Shown: piece after piece, positions 1-5,007 of the stretch
How the letters are laid out: each line of letters opens with the position of its first letter
Position numbering within the stretch: position 1 is the first letter of the stretch
Source: Chloroflexota bacterium
Lineage (GTDB): Bacteria > Chloroflexota > Dehalococcoidia > Lucifugimonadales > JADFKI01
NCBI GenBank assembly: GCA_024648655.1
Contig: JAGGDZ010000370.1
Location: forward strand, 1-5,007
DNA length: 5,007 nt
Reading direction: 5' to 3'
The notes under the pieces: generated by a model
What the model saw: only the letters and a program-made list of their open reading frames with translations
What the model was told of the DNA's origin: nothing
Databases searched by the model: none
Program-made: the position numbers and the translations under genes

Positions 1-1
1 G

Positions 2-328
2 TGGCAGCAGGGTGAGGTTCGTCCTACACACGCTCCGAAGAAGAGAAAACGTCGCGGAGTACGCACGCGACCTGACCCCTTCGAGGGGGTGTGGTGTGAG
101 ATACTGGACTGGCAAAAGCAGCAACCGGACGCGAAGGCCGGTGAGCTGCTGGACCGGCTGATGGCTCGCTATCCCGGACGATACAGCAGGAGCCAGCTCA
201 GAACGCTTCAGCGCAGGGTACGCCAATGGCGCATCGTCGTGGCGAAGCAGTTGGTGTATGCTTCTGCCGAACAGAGTGAAATGAATGAGGCAGACCCAGG
301 TGACATCACACCTGTGAGCGACAATTAA
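2..328 (+). CDS. Transposase/integrase-like protein, C-terminal part (5' end outside window)
   Basis: The reading frame is open from the left window edge to a TAA at 326-328, giving 108 residues; a GTG at 89 is possible, but the open upstream frame and its basic stretch (KKRKRRGVRTR, residues 13-23) suggest the gene continues leftward. Visible motifs are RPDPFEGVW (about 23-31), YPGRY (57-61) and QLRTLQRRVRQWR (65-77). From memory, this combination is typical of DDE transposases of the IS21/IS481-like integrase-core group, where a small DNA-binding-type segment has the form YPGRF...QLRTLQRRVKEWR; in some members it lies at the C terminus. No DDE catalytic residues are in the window, so an active enzyme cannot be shown. 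The tail after residue 77 is acidic and unconserved-looking. It could be the end of an intact insertion sequence or a degraded remnant. Confidence 0.6.
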   Translation, partial: WQQGEVRPTHAPKKRKRRGVRTRPDPFEGVWCEILDWQKQQPDAKAGELLDRLMARYPGRYSRSQLRTLQRRVRQWRIVVAKQLVYASAEQSEMNEADPGDITPVSDN

Positions 329-340
329 AAGCTGCAAAAA

Positions 341-370
341 TCTCAGTAACATTTTTCCGATGAGGCAACA
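341..370. mobile_element. Possible insertion-sequence terminal motif
   Basis: Thirteen bases after the transposase-like stop codon lies TCTCAGTAACATTTTTCC followed by GATGAGGCAACA. The GTAACATTTT...TGAGGCAAC arrangement resembles, from memory, terminal sequences of insertion elements that carry this kind of transposase. The matching left end lies outside the window, so neither an inverted-repeat partner nor a target-site duplication can be checked. The short A5T/AT5 inverted repeat (336-341 and 351-356) is too weak to be called a terminator. Confidence 0.3.
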
Positions 371-425
371 GGCCGGTAAAAGTTATTGTCGCGTATCACC
401 GCCCCTAAATATCTATGGGTTGGAC

Positions 426-454
426 TTGTTAGACGGCGGCGGCGATTGTAGAAT
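426..454 (+). promoter_or_regulatory. Putative sigma-70-type promoter of hrcA
   Basis: A -35 box TTGTTA (426-431, 4 of 6 consensus bases) is separated by exactly 17 bases from a -10 box TAGAAT (449-454, 5 of 6). Transcription would begin near 461, leaving a leader of about 40 bases before the ATG at 500. This excludes the in-frame ATG at 455 as the start of hrcA. The 17-base spacer contains a GGC-rich run (GACGGCGGCGGCG) and no CIRCE-like inverted repeat. This is a prediction from sequence only. Confidence 0.5.
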
Positions 455-499
455 GTGTGGATACTACCCGCACATCGGAATGTGATTGAGCAATTACTT

Positions 500-1525
500 A
501 TGCTTACTAGCCGCCAAGAGCTAATCCTCAAAATCATCGTAGCCGACTACACACGCGCTGCGACGCCCATAGCATCCGAATCTGTTGCGCGCAGAGAGGA
601 GCTGAATGTCAGTTCGGCGACCGTGCGCAACGAGGTCGCCGTACTCAGAGAGCAAGGATACCTCGCAAACCCGCACACTTCGGCAGGAAGCGTTCCCCTG
701 GACAAGGCATATAGATTCTTCGTAGAGTCTATCGAACCCGTCTTGGATTCCGCCATACCGCTTAGCTCGCGAGATAGGGCGCGCGAGCAGCTTCAGCACA
801 TCCTGCAGAATTTGGATGAGTGGGCGAACGTCTCCGCCGCGGTGCTGTCCGGCCTAGTGGGCAATATGGCGATCGCCACATTCCCAAAGGCTCAGGAAAC
901 CAGAGTGCGGCATCTCGACCTTGTGCGTATTCAGGACTTGCTCGTTATGCTCATTGTGGTGTTGGAGCAAGCGCGACTGCACCGCCAGCTCATACGTCTT
1001 CCCCATCCGATGGCAGTGGACGAGCTTGAAGAATCAACTGCCCGCCTGCGCTCCTACATGATGGGTCATGACCAACGCGAGATAGCATCGCAGCAGATGC
1101 ATCTCACGCCGCTTGAAGAGGAACTGGTTGAAGCGACCGTCACCGTTCTACGGGAAGAAGAGAGGGCAGTATATCGGGACCACTATGTGGACGGCATACG
1201 CAACCTCCTCTCACAGCCTGAGTTCGCCGAAAATGAGCGCGCCCGCGCCATTGTCGAGGGCGTGGAAGACGGCAGCCTCGCGCAGACCATACTTTCCGAA
1301 ACTCCGGAGGGCGGAGTGCTGCGCGTCATCATCGGACACGAGCATCCGGATGACGCTCTGTCACCCTTGAGCGTGGTCGTATGCCAGTACGGGCAGCCGC
1401 ATCGAGCCGTGGGCGCGCTGGGCGTCGTAGGTCCCACACGCATGGAATACACAAGGGCTATCGCGGGTGTCAGGTTCGTTTCGTCAGCCATGAGCGAGCT
1501 TCTTGAGAACGTATATGTAGCGTAG
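500..1525 (+). CDS. hrcA: Heat-inducible transcription repressor HrcA
   Basis: HrcA is a dimeric cytoplasmic repressor that binds CIRCE operators upstream of groE/dnaK operons and depends on GroEL for activity. Starting at ATG 500 gives 341 residues, the usual family length, and the typical N terminus MLTSRQELIL. The winged-helix DNA-binding region shows SSATVRNE (38-45) and GYLANPHTSAG (53-63). The central and C-terminal parts show DGIRNLLSQPEF (231-242), VIIGHE (276-281) and GALGVVGPTRMEYTRAI (305-321), all HrcA hallmarks. The frame stays open upstream to ATG 455 and GTG 482, but 455 abuts a predicted -10 box and the extra residues do not fit the family. The ribosome-binding site is weak (TTGAG at about 486-490). 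One oddity is PHTSAGSVPLDKAYR, where the family normally has PHTSAGR.PTDKGYR. ffh follows after 99 bases on the same strand and could be co-transcribed; dnaK, grpE and dnaJ are not adjacent. Confidence 0.96.
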   Translation: MLTSRQELILKIIVADYTRAATPIASESVARREELNVSSATVRNEVAVLREQGYLANPHTSAGSVPLDKAYRFFVESIEPVLDSAIPLSSRDRAREQLQHILQNLDEWANVSAAVLSGLVGNMAIATFPKAQETRVRHLDLVRIQDLLVMLIVVLEQARLHRQLIRLPHPMAVDELEESTARLRSYMMGHDQREIASQQMHLTPLEEELVEATVTVLREEERAVYRDHYVDGIRNLLSQPEFAENERARAIVEGVEDGSLAQTILSETPEGGVLRVIIGHEHPDDALSPLSVVVCQYGQPHRAVGALGVVGPTRMEYTRAIAGVRFVSSAMSELLENVYVA

Positions 1526-1582
1526 GGTCTATCGGTTGGTCAATGTGTCAGTCGGTTAGCGGTTTGATCGACGTGTTTCTTC

Positions 1583-1602
1583 ATTCCCGCGAAAGCGGGA
1601 AT
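1583..1602. repeat. Palindromic REP-like hairpin unit
   Basis: ATTCCCGC (1583-1590), a GAAA loop (1591-1594) and GCGGGAAT (1595-1602) form a perfect 8-bp stem closed by a GNRA-type tetraloop. The core CATTCCCGCGAAAGCGGGAAT is, from memory, a widely dispersed intergenic repeat in several bacterial lineages. No T-run follows on either strand (ATATATGCTT on the plus side, GAAGAAAC on the minus side), so a standard intrinsic terminator is unlikely. It sits between hrcA and ffh, 22 bases before the ffh start codon, where it could shape the mRNA leader. Confidence 0.6.
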
Positions 1603-1613
1603 ATATGCTTGTA

Positions 1614-1618
1614 AAGGA
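1614..1618 (+). promoter_or_regulatory. Ribosome-binding site of ffh
   Basis: AAGGA lies 6 bases before the ATG at 1625 and fixes the ffh start. It is only 11 bases downstream of the palindromic hairpin, so the folded hairpin would leave it exposed. Confidence 0.7.
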
Positions 1619-1624
1619 CAAAAA

Positions 1625-3007
1625 ATGTTCGAGGCACTGTCGGAGAAGTTGAATGGCGTATTCGGTCGCCTTGGGAACAAAGGCAGGCTGACCGAGCAGG
1701 ATGTGGACGCCGCTCTGCGAGAAGTGCGTATGGCGCTGCTTGAAGCGGACGTCAACTTCCGCGTCGCGCGTGACTTCATTGCGCGCATCCGCGAGGAGGC
1801 ACTGAAGTCCGATGTGCTCAAGAGTCTTTCTCCCGGCCAGCAGGTGGTGAAAATCACCAACGATGCCCTTGTGGACATCCTGGGCGGCAGCGCGCATCGG
1901 CTCGAACCAGGCCCCAGGCGCCCCTCGGTCATACTGATGGTCGGACTAAACGGCGCTGGCAAGACGACTGCATCCGCCAAGCTTGCGCGCCATCTGAAGC
2001 AGGACGGTCAGGTGCCTGTGATGGTCGCCGCCGACTTGCAGCGCCCTGCGGCAATCCAGCAGCTCGAAACGCTTGGCAATCAGATAGACGTCCCAGTCTA
2101 TCAGAATGCGAAATCCCGTAACACGCCGCACGTTGCCGGAGAAGGCATAAAGCGCGCCGCAGATCTGAACGCGGCATGGGCAATCGTTGACACCGCCGGC
2201 CGCTTCCAGGTTGACGACGAGCTAATGTCTGAACTCGAATCGGTGAAGGACGCCGTTTCGCCCGACGAGACTCTGCTGGTGGTGGACGCGATGACAGGGC
2301 AGGAGGCCGTCGAAGCCGCCAAGCAATTCCACGACCGCATTGGCTTGACCGGCTTGATAATGACCAAGATGGACGGAGACGCGCGCGGCGGCGCTGCGCT
2401 TTCCATCACATCGGTTACGGGTGTTCCGATAAAGTTCATCGGCACGGGCGAGCGCGTCGATGCGCTGGAAGCATTCTATCCTGATAGGCTCGCCTCACGC
2501 ATACTCGGCATGGGCGACATGCTCTCGCTCATAGACAAGGCGCAGGCAACCTTCGACCAGGACGAAGCCGCCGCGATGGAGCGCAAAATACGGCAGGCCA
2601 CATTCGACCTCGACGACTTCCTGGGACAGCTCCAGCAGCTCAAGAATATGGGGCCTATCAGCCAGGTGCTGGAGATGGTACCCGGCTTCTCCGCGATGAA
2701 GGGCAGGATTGACGTGGACGAGCTGGACGGCAGTCATCTCGTCAAAACGGAGGCGATTATACGCTCTATGACTTCGGAAGAGCGCCGCAGGCCTGAGATA
2801 ATCGGCGGCAGTCGCAGGCGCCGAATCGCGCGGGGCAGCGGAACCACGCCGCAGGACGTCAACCAGCTCCTCAACCAGTTCAGCCAGATGCAGAAGATGA
2901 TGCGCCAAATGATGGGCGTTGGCGGCAAGGGCAGCCGCCGCCAGAGTAAGAAGATGCGCCGCATGATGCGCCAGCAAGGCAACATCTTCAACCTGCCGAA
3001 TGTGTAG
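1625..3007 (+). CDS. ffh: Signal recognition particle GTPase Ffh (SRP54)
   Basis: Ffh binds 4.5S/6S SRP RNA and signal sequences of nascent membrane proteins and delivers ribosomes to FtsY at the membrane. The 460-residue product has the full N-G-M layout: a helical N domain (1-95, MFEALSEKLN start), a GTPase domain with P-loop GLNGAGKTT (107-115), ADLQRPAAIQQL (136-147), DTAGR (189-193), TKMDGDARGGAALS (247-260) and GTGERVDALEAFYPDR (273-288), then LASRILGMGD (289-298). The M domain has MGPISQVLEMVPG (342-354), the RNA-binding region SMTSEERRRPEII followed by GSRRRRIARGSG (381-406), VNQLLNQF (412-419) and a Met-rich tail (QMQKMMRQMM, KKMRRMMRQ). Oddities: the P-loop has Asn109, as in FtsY receptors, where Ffh normally has Gln, and DTAGRF replaces the usual DTAGRL. 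The M domain rules out FtsY. rpsP, a frequent downstream neighbour, is absent. Confidence 0.97.
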   Translation: MFEALSEKLNGVFGRLGNKGRLTEQDVDAALREVRMALLEADVNFRVARDFIARIREEALKSDVLKSLSPGQQVVKITNDALVDILGGSAHRLEPGPRRPSVILMVGLNGAGKTTASAKLARHLKQDGQVPVMVAADLQRPAAIQQLETLGNQIDVPVYQNAKSRNTPHVAGEGIKRAADLNAAWAIVDTAGRFQVDDELMSELESVKDAVSPDETLLVVDAMTGQEAVEAAKQFHDRIGLTGLIMTKMDGDARGGAALSITSVTGVPIKFIGTGERVDALEAFYPDRLASRILGMGDMLSLIDKAQATFDQDEAAAMERKIRQATFDLDDFLGQLQQLKNMGPISQVLEMVPGFSAMKGRIDVDELDGSHLVKTEAIIRSMTSEERRRPEIIGGSRRRRIARGSGTTPQDVNQLLNQFSQMQKMMRQMMGVGGKGSRRQSKKMRRMMRQQGNIFNLPNV

Positions 3008-3065
3008 CGCGCGCGCCTTTCCGGCTTTAGACATCCACCTCTGATACCCATCCCCTTCCATCCAT

Positions 3066-3069
3066 AGGA
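3066..3069 (+). promoter_or_regulatory. Ribosome-binding site supporting a TTG start
   Basis: AGGA lies 7 bases before TTG 3077, the most upstream plausible start in this frame. The first in-frame ATG codons fall inside the first membrane segment or later, so TTG is the best choice. Confidence 0.55.
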
Positions 3070-3076
3070 CGAAAAT

Positions 3077-3847
3077 TTGCTGGAAGCCGTCAGCGCAACT
3101 GAACTGGCTTACGCCTTGCTGGTGGTGTTCTTTGCCTGCACGGTATTCAGCGCCATGGGCTTCGGCATCGGCATTGTCGGGCTGCCGTTCCTGTTCCTGA
3201 TGTTCGATCCGGCGACCTCGATTATCCTCCTGAATGTGATGGCGCTGCCGGTGGTCATTCTGGTCGTCATTCGCAACCGTGAACACCTGCGCCCCCGTGA
3301 GATTGTCCCCATTGTGCTGGCAGGCATCATTGGCGCTCTGATAGGCGGCTGGGTGCTGGCGATGCTCGATATCGCGGAGTACAAGGACATCTTCGGCATA
3401 GCCGTGCTGCTGGTCATCATCGCGCTCACGGTTGGGGGCATGTTTAAGATGCCCTTTCGGATGCCCAGAGCGAGCATCCTGGGCCCCGTGTGCGGCTTCC
3501 TGGTCGGGCTGTTCATCACCGGGATAGGCGTCGGCGGACCGCTGCTGGTGCTGTTCTTCCTATCGCAGGGCTGGGGCCGTCAAGGCACTCGCGCGTCTAT
3601 GGCGCTCTACTTCATATTCATGGGCACGGCGTTGATAGTAGGCTACGGGCTGAACGACCTCTACACACCTGCGAGAACCACATTGCTGCTTGCCTCGATA
3701 GTTCCTGCGGTGCTTGCCGCGCTGCTCGGCGACCGCATAGCGAAGAGCCTCACCGATGTCGTGTGGCGGCGCGCGGTAATCGTGCTTGTGCTGGCGTCCA
3801 GCGCCTTTGCGCTTGCGACCAAGCTACTGAACGTGGTGCCCGCGTAG
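3077..3847 (+). CDS. TauE/SafE-family membrane transporter (probable anion exporter)
   Basis: This 256-residue protein is almost wholly hydrophobic, with about eight predicted membrane segments (roughly 11-42, 46-65, 76-97, 104-121, 134-162, 174-191, 201-217, 231-250). It has the two-fold repeat expected for TauE/SafE (old name DUF81): a glycine-rich motif SAMGFGIGIVGLPFL in the first half and its partner GLFITGIGVGGPLLVLFFL (144-162) in the second. Length matches the family (about 250 residues). Members export sulfite, sulfoacetate or related small anions across the cytoplasmic membrane, but many have unknown substrates, so the substrate is not assignable from sequence. It starts 69 bases after ffh and is followed by a dehydrogenase on the same strand after 70 bases. 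The pairing hints at a shared metabolic role, possibly organosulfur, which is inference. Confidence 0.87.
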   Translation: MLEAVSATELAYALLVVFFACTVFSAMGFGIGIVGLPFLFLMFDPATSIILLNVMALPVVILVVIRNREHLRPREIVPIVLAGIIGALIGGWVLAMLDIAEYKDIFGIAVLLVIIALTVGGMFKMPFRMPRASILGPVCGFLVGLFITGIGVGGPLLVLFFLSQGWGRQGTRASMALYFIFMGTALIVGYGLNDLYTPARTTLLLASIVPAVLAALLGDRIAKSLTDVVWRRAVIVLVLASSAFALATKLLNVVPA

Positions 3848-3860
3848 CAAATGCGGGCAC
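3836..3860 (+). terminator. Hairpin across the transporter stop codon, weak terminator candidate
   Basis: GTGCCCGC (3836-3843) and GCGGGCAC (3853-3860) form a perfect 8-bp stem with a 9-base loop that contains the TAG stop codon (3845-3847). The sequence after it (GGATGTGTAGG) has no T-run, so it does not fit a classic Rho-independent terminator. It may instead protect the mRNA end or act with other factors. Confidence 0.3.
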
Positions 3861-3905
3861 GGATGTGTAGGATGTAACTCAGAGAAACCCGTAACTTGAA
3901 CTCAC

Positions 3906-3912
3906 AAGGAGG
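3906..3912 (+). promoter_or_regulatory. Strong Shine-Dalgarno sequence deciding the dehydrogenase start
   Basis: AAGGAGG is a full match to the anti-Shine-Dalgarno core. It lies 2 bases before ATG 3915 and 5 bases before ATG 3918. The 5-base spacing is much nearer the usual optimum, so ATG 3918 is the preferred start. Confidence 0.75.
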
Positions 3913-3917
3913 CGATG

Positions 3918-4823
3918 ATGTCCGACCGGAAGATTGGCTACATTGGCTTAGGGAACATGGGCGGCGGGATGGCGTCGCATCTTGTGGCGAACGGCTACGA
4001 CGTAACTGTGTACGATCTGCGTTCTGAGGCAGTGCAGGCACTCGTGGACAAGGGCGCCACTGCCGCGTCATCGCCCAGGGAGGTCGCGGAGCAGTGCGAT
4101 GTCATCATCTCCTCTTTGCCTACACCCCAGAGCGTTGAGAATGCCGCCACGGGCGAGAACGGCATCGTGCAAGGTCTGAGCGCAGGCAAGGTCTATATCG
4201 ACATGAGCAGCATAGACCCCGACACGACTCGCAGGGTCGGTGAGGCGGTGCGCGAGAAGGGCGCGGAGATGCTGGATGTGCCGGTCGGTATGGGCCCCCA
4301 GCAGGCGGCGAGCGGTCAACTCACCCTGATGATTGGCGGCGATGCCAGCGTGGTCGAGGACTGCAAGGATGTGCTTGACACGCTTGGCAACCAGCAATTC
4401 TACTGCGGAGAACTGGGCTTGGGCGTTACCACTAAGATTGTCAACAATCTGGTGTCGTGCTCGGTCGCAACGCTGCTGGGCGAAGCGGTTACGATGGGAG
4501 TTGCCGCAGGGCTGGACCCGGAACGGCTGCGCGAAGTTATGAACAACACCGCCGCAAGCACTCTGCACGGGCGCACCGGACTAAAGGCGAAGGTGTTCGA
4601 GCGCAACTTCGAGCCGGGCTTCAAGCTCGCGCTGTCTCACAAAGACCTCGGCCTTGCAGCGCAGCTTGCGGCATCGCTGGGCGCGGCGAACATGGTCGGC
4701 TCAGCCGCGTACCAGGTGCAGACGCTCGCCATGGGCAAGGGCTTGGGCAACGAAGACCAGTATGCCGCCATCAAGATAGCGGAGGAGACCGCCGGCATTG
4801 AGGTCAAAGGAGACGAAAACTAG
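3918..4823 (+). CDS. Beta-hydroxyacid dehydrogenase (HIBADH family), YihU-like substrate loop
   Basis: This 301-residue cytoplasmic NAD(P)-dependent oxidoreductase belongs to the 3-hydroxyisobutyrate dehydrogenase family (usual length about 290-300). The Rossmann motif is GLGNMG (10-15) and Asp33 ends the second strand (VYD), which favours NAD(H) over NADP(H). The catalytic lysine is Lys173 in GLGVTTKIVNN (167-177), with HKDLG at 241-245 in the all-helical C-terminal domain. The substrate loop is DVPVGMGPQQAASGQL (120-135), not the usual DAPVSGG..GA..G.L. E. coli sulfolactaldehyde reductase YihU, recalled from memory, has DVPVGRTSANAITGTL here. Relative to YihU, Asn176 and Ser180 appear conserved but the Arg of the GRT motif is Met125. 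Substrate is therefore open: sulfolactaldehyde-like, succinic semialdehyde-like or another 3-hydroxyacid. An adjacent ATG at 3915 would add one residue. Confidence 0.88.
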   Translation: MSDRKIGYIGLGNMGGGMASHLVANGYDVTVYDLRSEAVQALVDKGATAASSPREVAEQCDVIISSLPTPQSVENAATGENGIVQGLSAGKVYIDMSSIDPDTTRRVGEAVREKGAEMLDVPVGMGPQQAASGQLTLMIGGDASVVEDCKDVLDTLGNQQFYCGELGLGVTTKIVNNLVSCSVATLLGEAVTMGVAAGLDPERLREVMNNTAASTLHGRTGLKAKVFERNFEPGFKLALSHKDLGLAAQLAASLGAANMVGSAAYQVQTLAMGKGLGNEDQYAAIKIAEETAGIEVKGDEN

Positions 4824-5007
4824 CGCATGCGCCGGCGCAGAACTCGCGGCCAGTAACTCAGCGAGACCACGACGGCAAGCGCCCCCAAGATACCCGCGAG
4901 TATATACGTCTCGCGGAACGCCATTACGAATGCCTGCGCGCTATTGGCGGTCATCATTTCATGCACCGCGAGCCGTCCATCGAACACGCTGCCCATCAGG
5001 GCAACGC
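4820..5007 (-). CDS. MFS transporter, probable DHA2 (EmrB/QacA) type, C-terminal end
   Basis: On the minus strand the frame beginning at 5005 is open for 61 residues to a TAG at 4822-4820; the other two minus-strand frames hit stops early. The fragment reads VALMGSVFDGRLAVHEM, then AQAFVMAFRETYILAGI, a final hydrophobic segment (about residues 34-50) and a basic cytoplasmic tail RVLRRRMR. The pattern GvAlmGsvf..RLa, followed by a short loop, AF..AFR.t, one last helix and an Arg-rich end, matches the C terminus of 14-helix drug-efflux MFS permeases from memory. The bulk of the protein is outside the window, so substrate and exact family are uncertain. It converges on the dehydrogenase gene with overlapping stop codons. 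Confidence 0.6.
   Translation of the reverse strand, partial: VALMGSVFDGRLAVHEMMTANSAQAFVMAFRETYILAGILGALAVVVSLSYWPRVLRRRMR
4823..4839. repeat. Overlapping GC-rich palindromes at the convergent gene junction
   Basis: GCGCATGCGC (4823-4832) and TGCGCCGGCGCA (4828-4839) are both perfect palindromes and overlap by five bases. They lie just after the dehydrogenase stop, inside the last codons (Arg-rich tail) of the minus-strand gene. Neither has a loop or a T-run, so a terminator role is not supported; the Arg codons of the minus-strand tail may explain them. Confidence 0.35.

Noticed and set aside
383..411. Second promoter candidate (TTATTG, 17 bases, TAAATA) upstream of hrcA
   Set aside because: The -35 box matches only two consensus bases, much poorer than the pair at 426-454.
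1310..1322. GAGTGCT inside hrcA, resembling half of a CIRCE operator
   Set aside because: The matching TTAGCACTC half is absent at the required spacing and the site lies within coding sequence.
1540..1980. Minus-strand open frame of 146 codons over the hrcA-ffh gap and the start of ffh
   Set aside because: It is antisense to the N and G domains of ffh, and its C-terminal part (IPAFAGM) is the translation of the palindromic repeat, a common annotation artefact.
3008..3076. GCGCGCGC run after the ffh stop as a possible terminator
   Set aside because: It is self-complementary but has no loop and no following T-run.
2495..3286. Long minus-strand open frame of 263 codons across the end of ffh and start of the transporter gene
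   Set aside because: It is antisense to two well-supported genes. Its His-rich stretches are the mirror of the Met-rich Ffh M domain (ATG read as CAT), and it shows no recognisable domain.
3490..3870. Plus-strand open frame of 126 codons overlapping the transporter gene
   Set aside because: It is an out-of-frame shadow rich in Arg and Ala with no membrane segments or domain, and has no good ribosome-binding site.
4068..4568. Minus-strand open frame of 166 codons inside the dehydrogenase gene
   Set aside because: The plus-strand frame has all family motifs; this frame has none and reflects GC-rich codon bias.

Overview
The window holds bacterial chromosomal DNA, fairly GC-rich by eye, with dense mostly plus-strand genes. 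Its conserved core is two housekeeping genes, the heat-shock repressor hrcA and the signal recognition particle GTPase ffh. Gene content and protein style recall Chloroflexota (SAR202/Dehalococcoidia-like), but this is an impression; no rRNA or other phylogenetic marker is present to settle it.

Layout. Positions 2-328 are the 3' end of a transposase-like gene that enters from the left. Positions 329-499 are a gene-free gap holding a possible insertion-sequence end and a good sigma-70-type promoter for hrcA. hrcA runs 500-1525. The gap to ffh contains a perfect 8-bp palindrome with a GAAA loop that looks like a dispersed repeat unit. ffh (1625-3007) is full length. Next come a TauE/SafE-type membrane transporter (3077-3847, TTG start) and a beta-hydroxyacid dehydrogenase (3918-4823) with a perfect Shine-Dalgarno sequence. 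On the minus strand, the C-terminal end of a probable MFS transporter (4820-5007) converges on the dehydrogenase; the two stop codons overlap within a CTAG.

How the genes relate. hrcA and ffh both serve protein homeostasis (heat-shock control and co-translational membrane targeting), but no dnaK/grpE/groE gene and no CIRCE operator lies in the window, so the HrcA regulon is elsewhere. The transporter and dehydrogenase could form a small metabolic unit. The dehydrogenase carries a DVPVG substrate loop like that of E. coli sulfolactaldehyde reductase YihU, instead of the usual DAPVSGG, and TauE/SafE proteins often export sulfite or sulfonates. A role in organosulfur metabolism is therefore a reasonable but unproven hypothesis. 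No CRISPR array, tRNA, rRNA or defence system was seen, and I found no clear new system.
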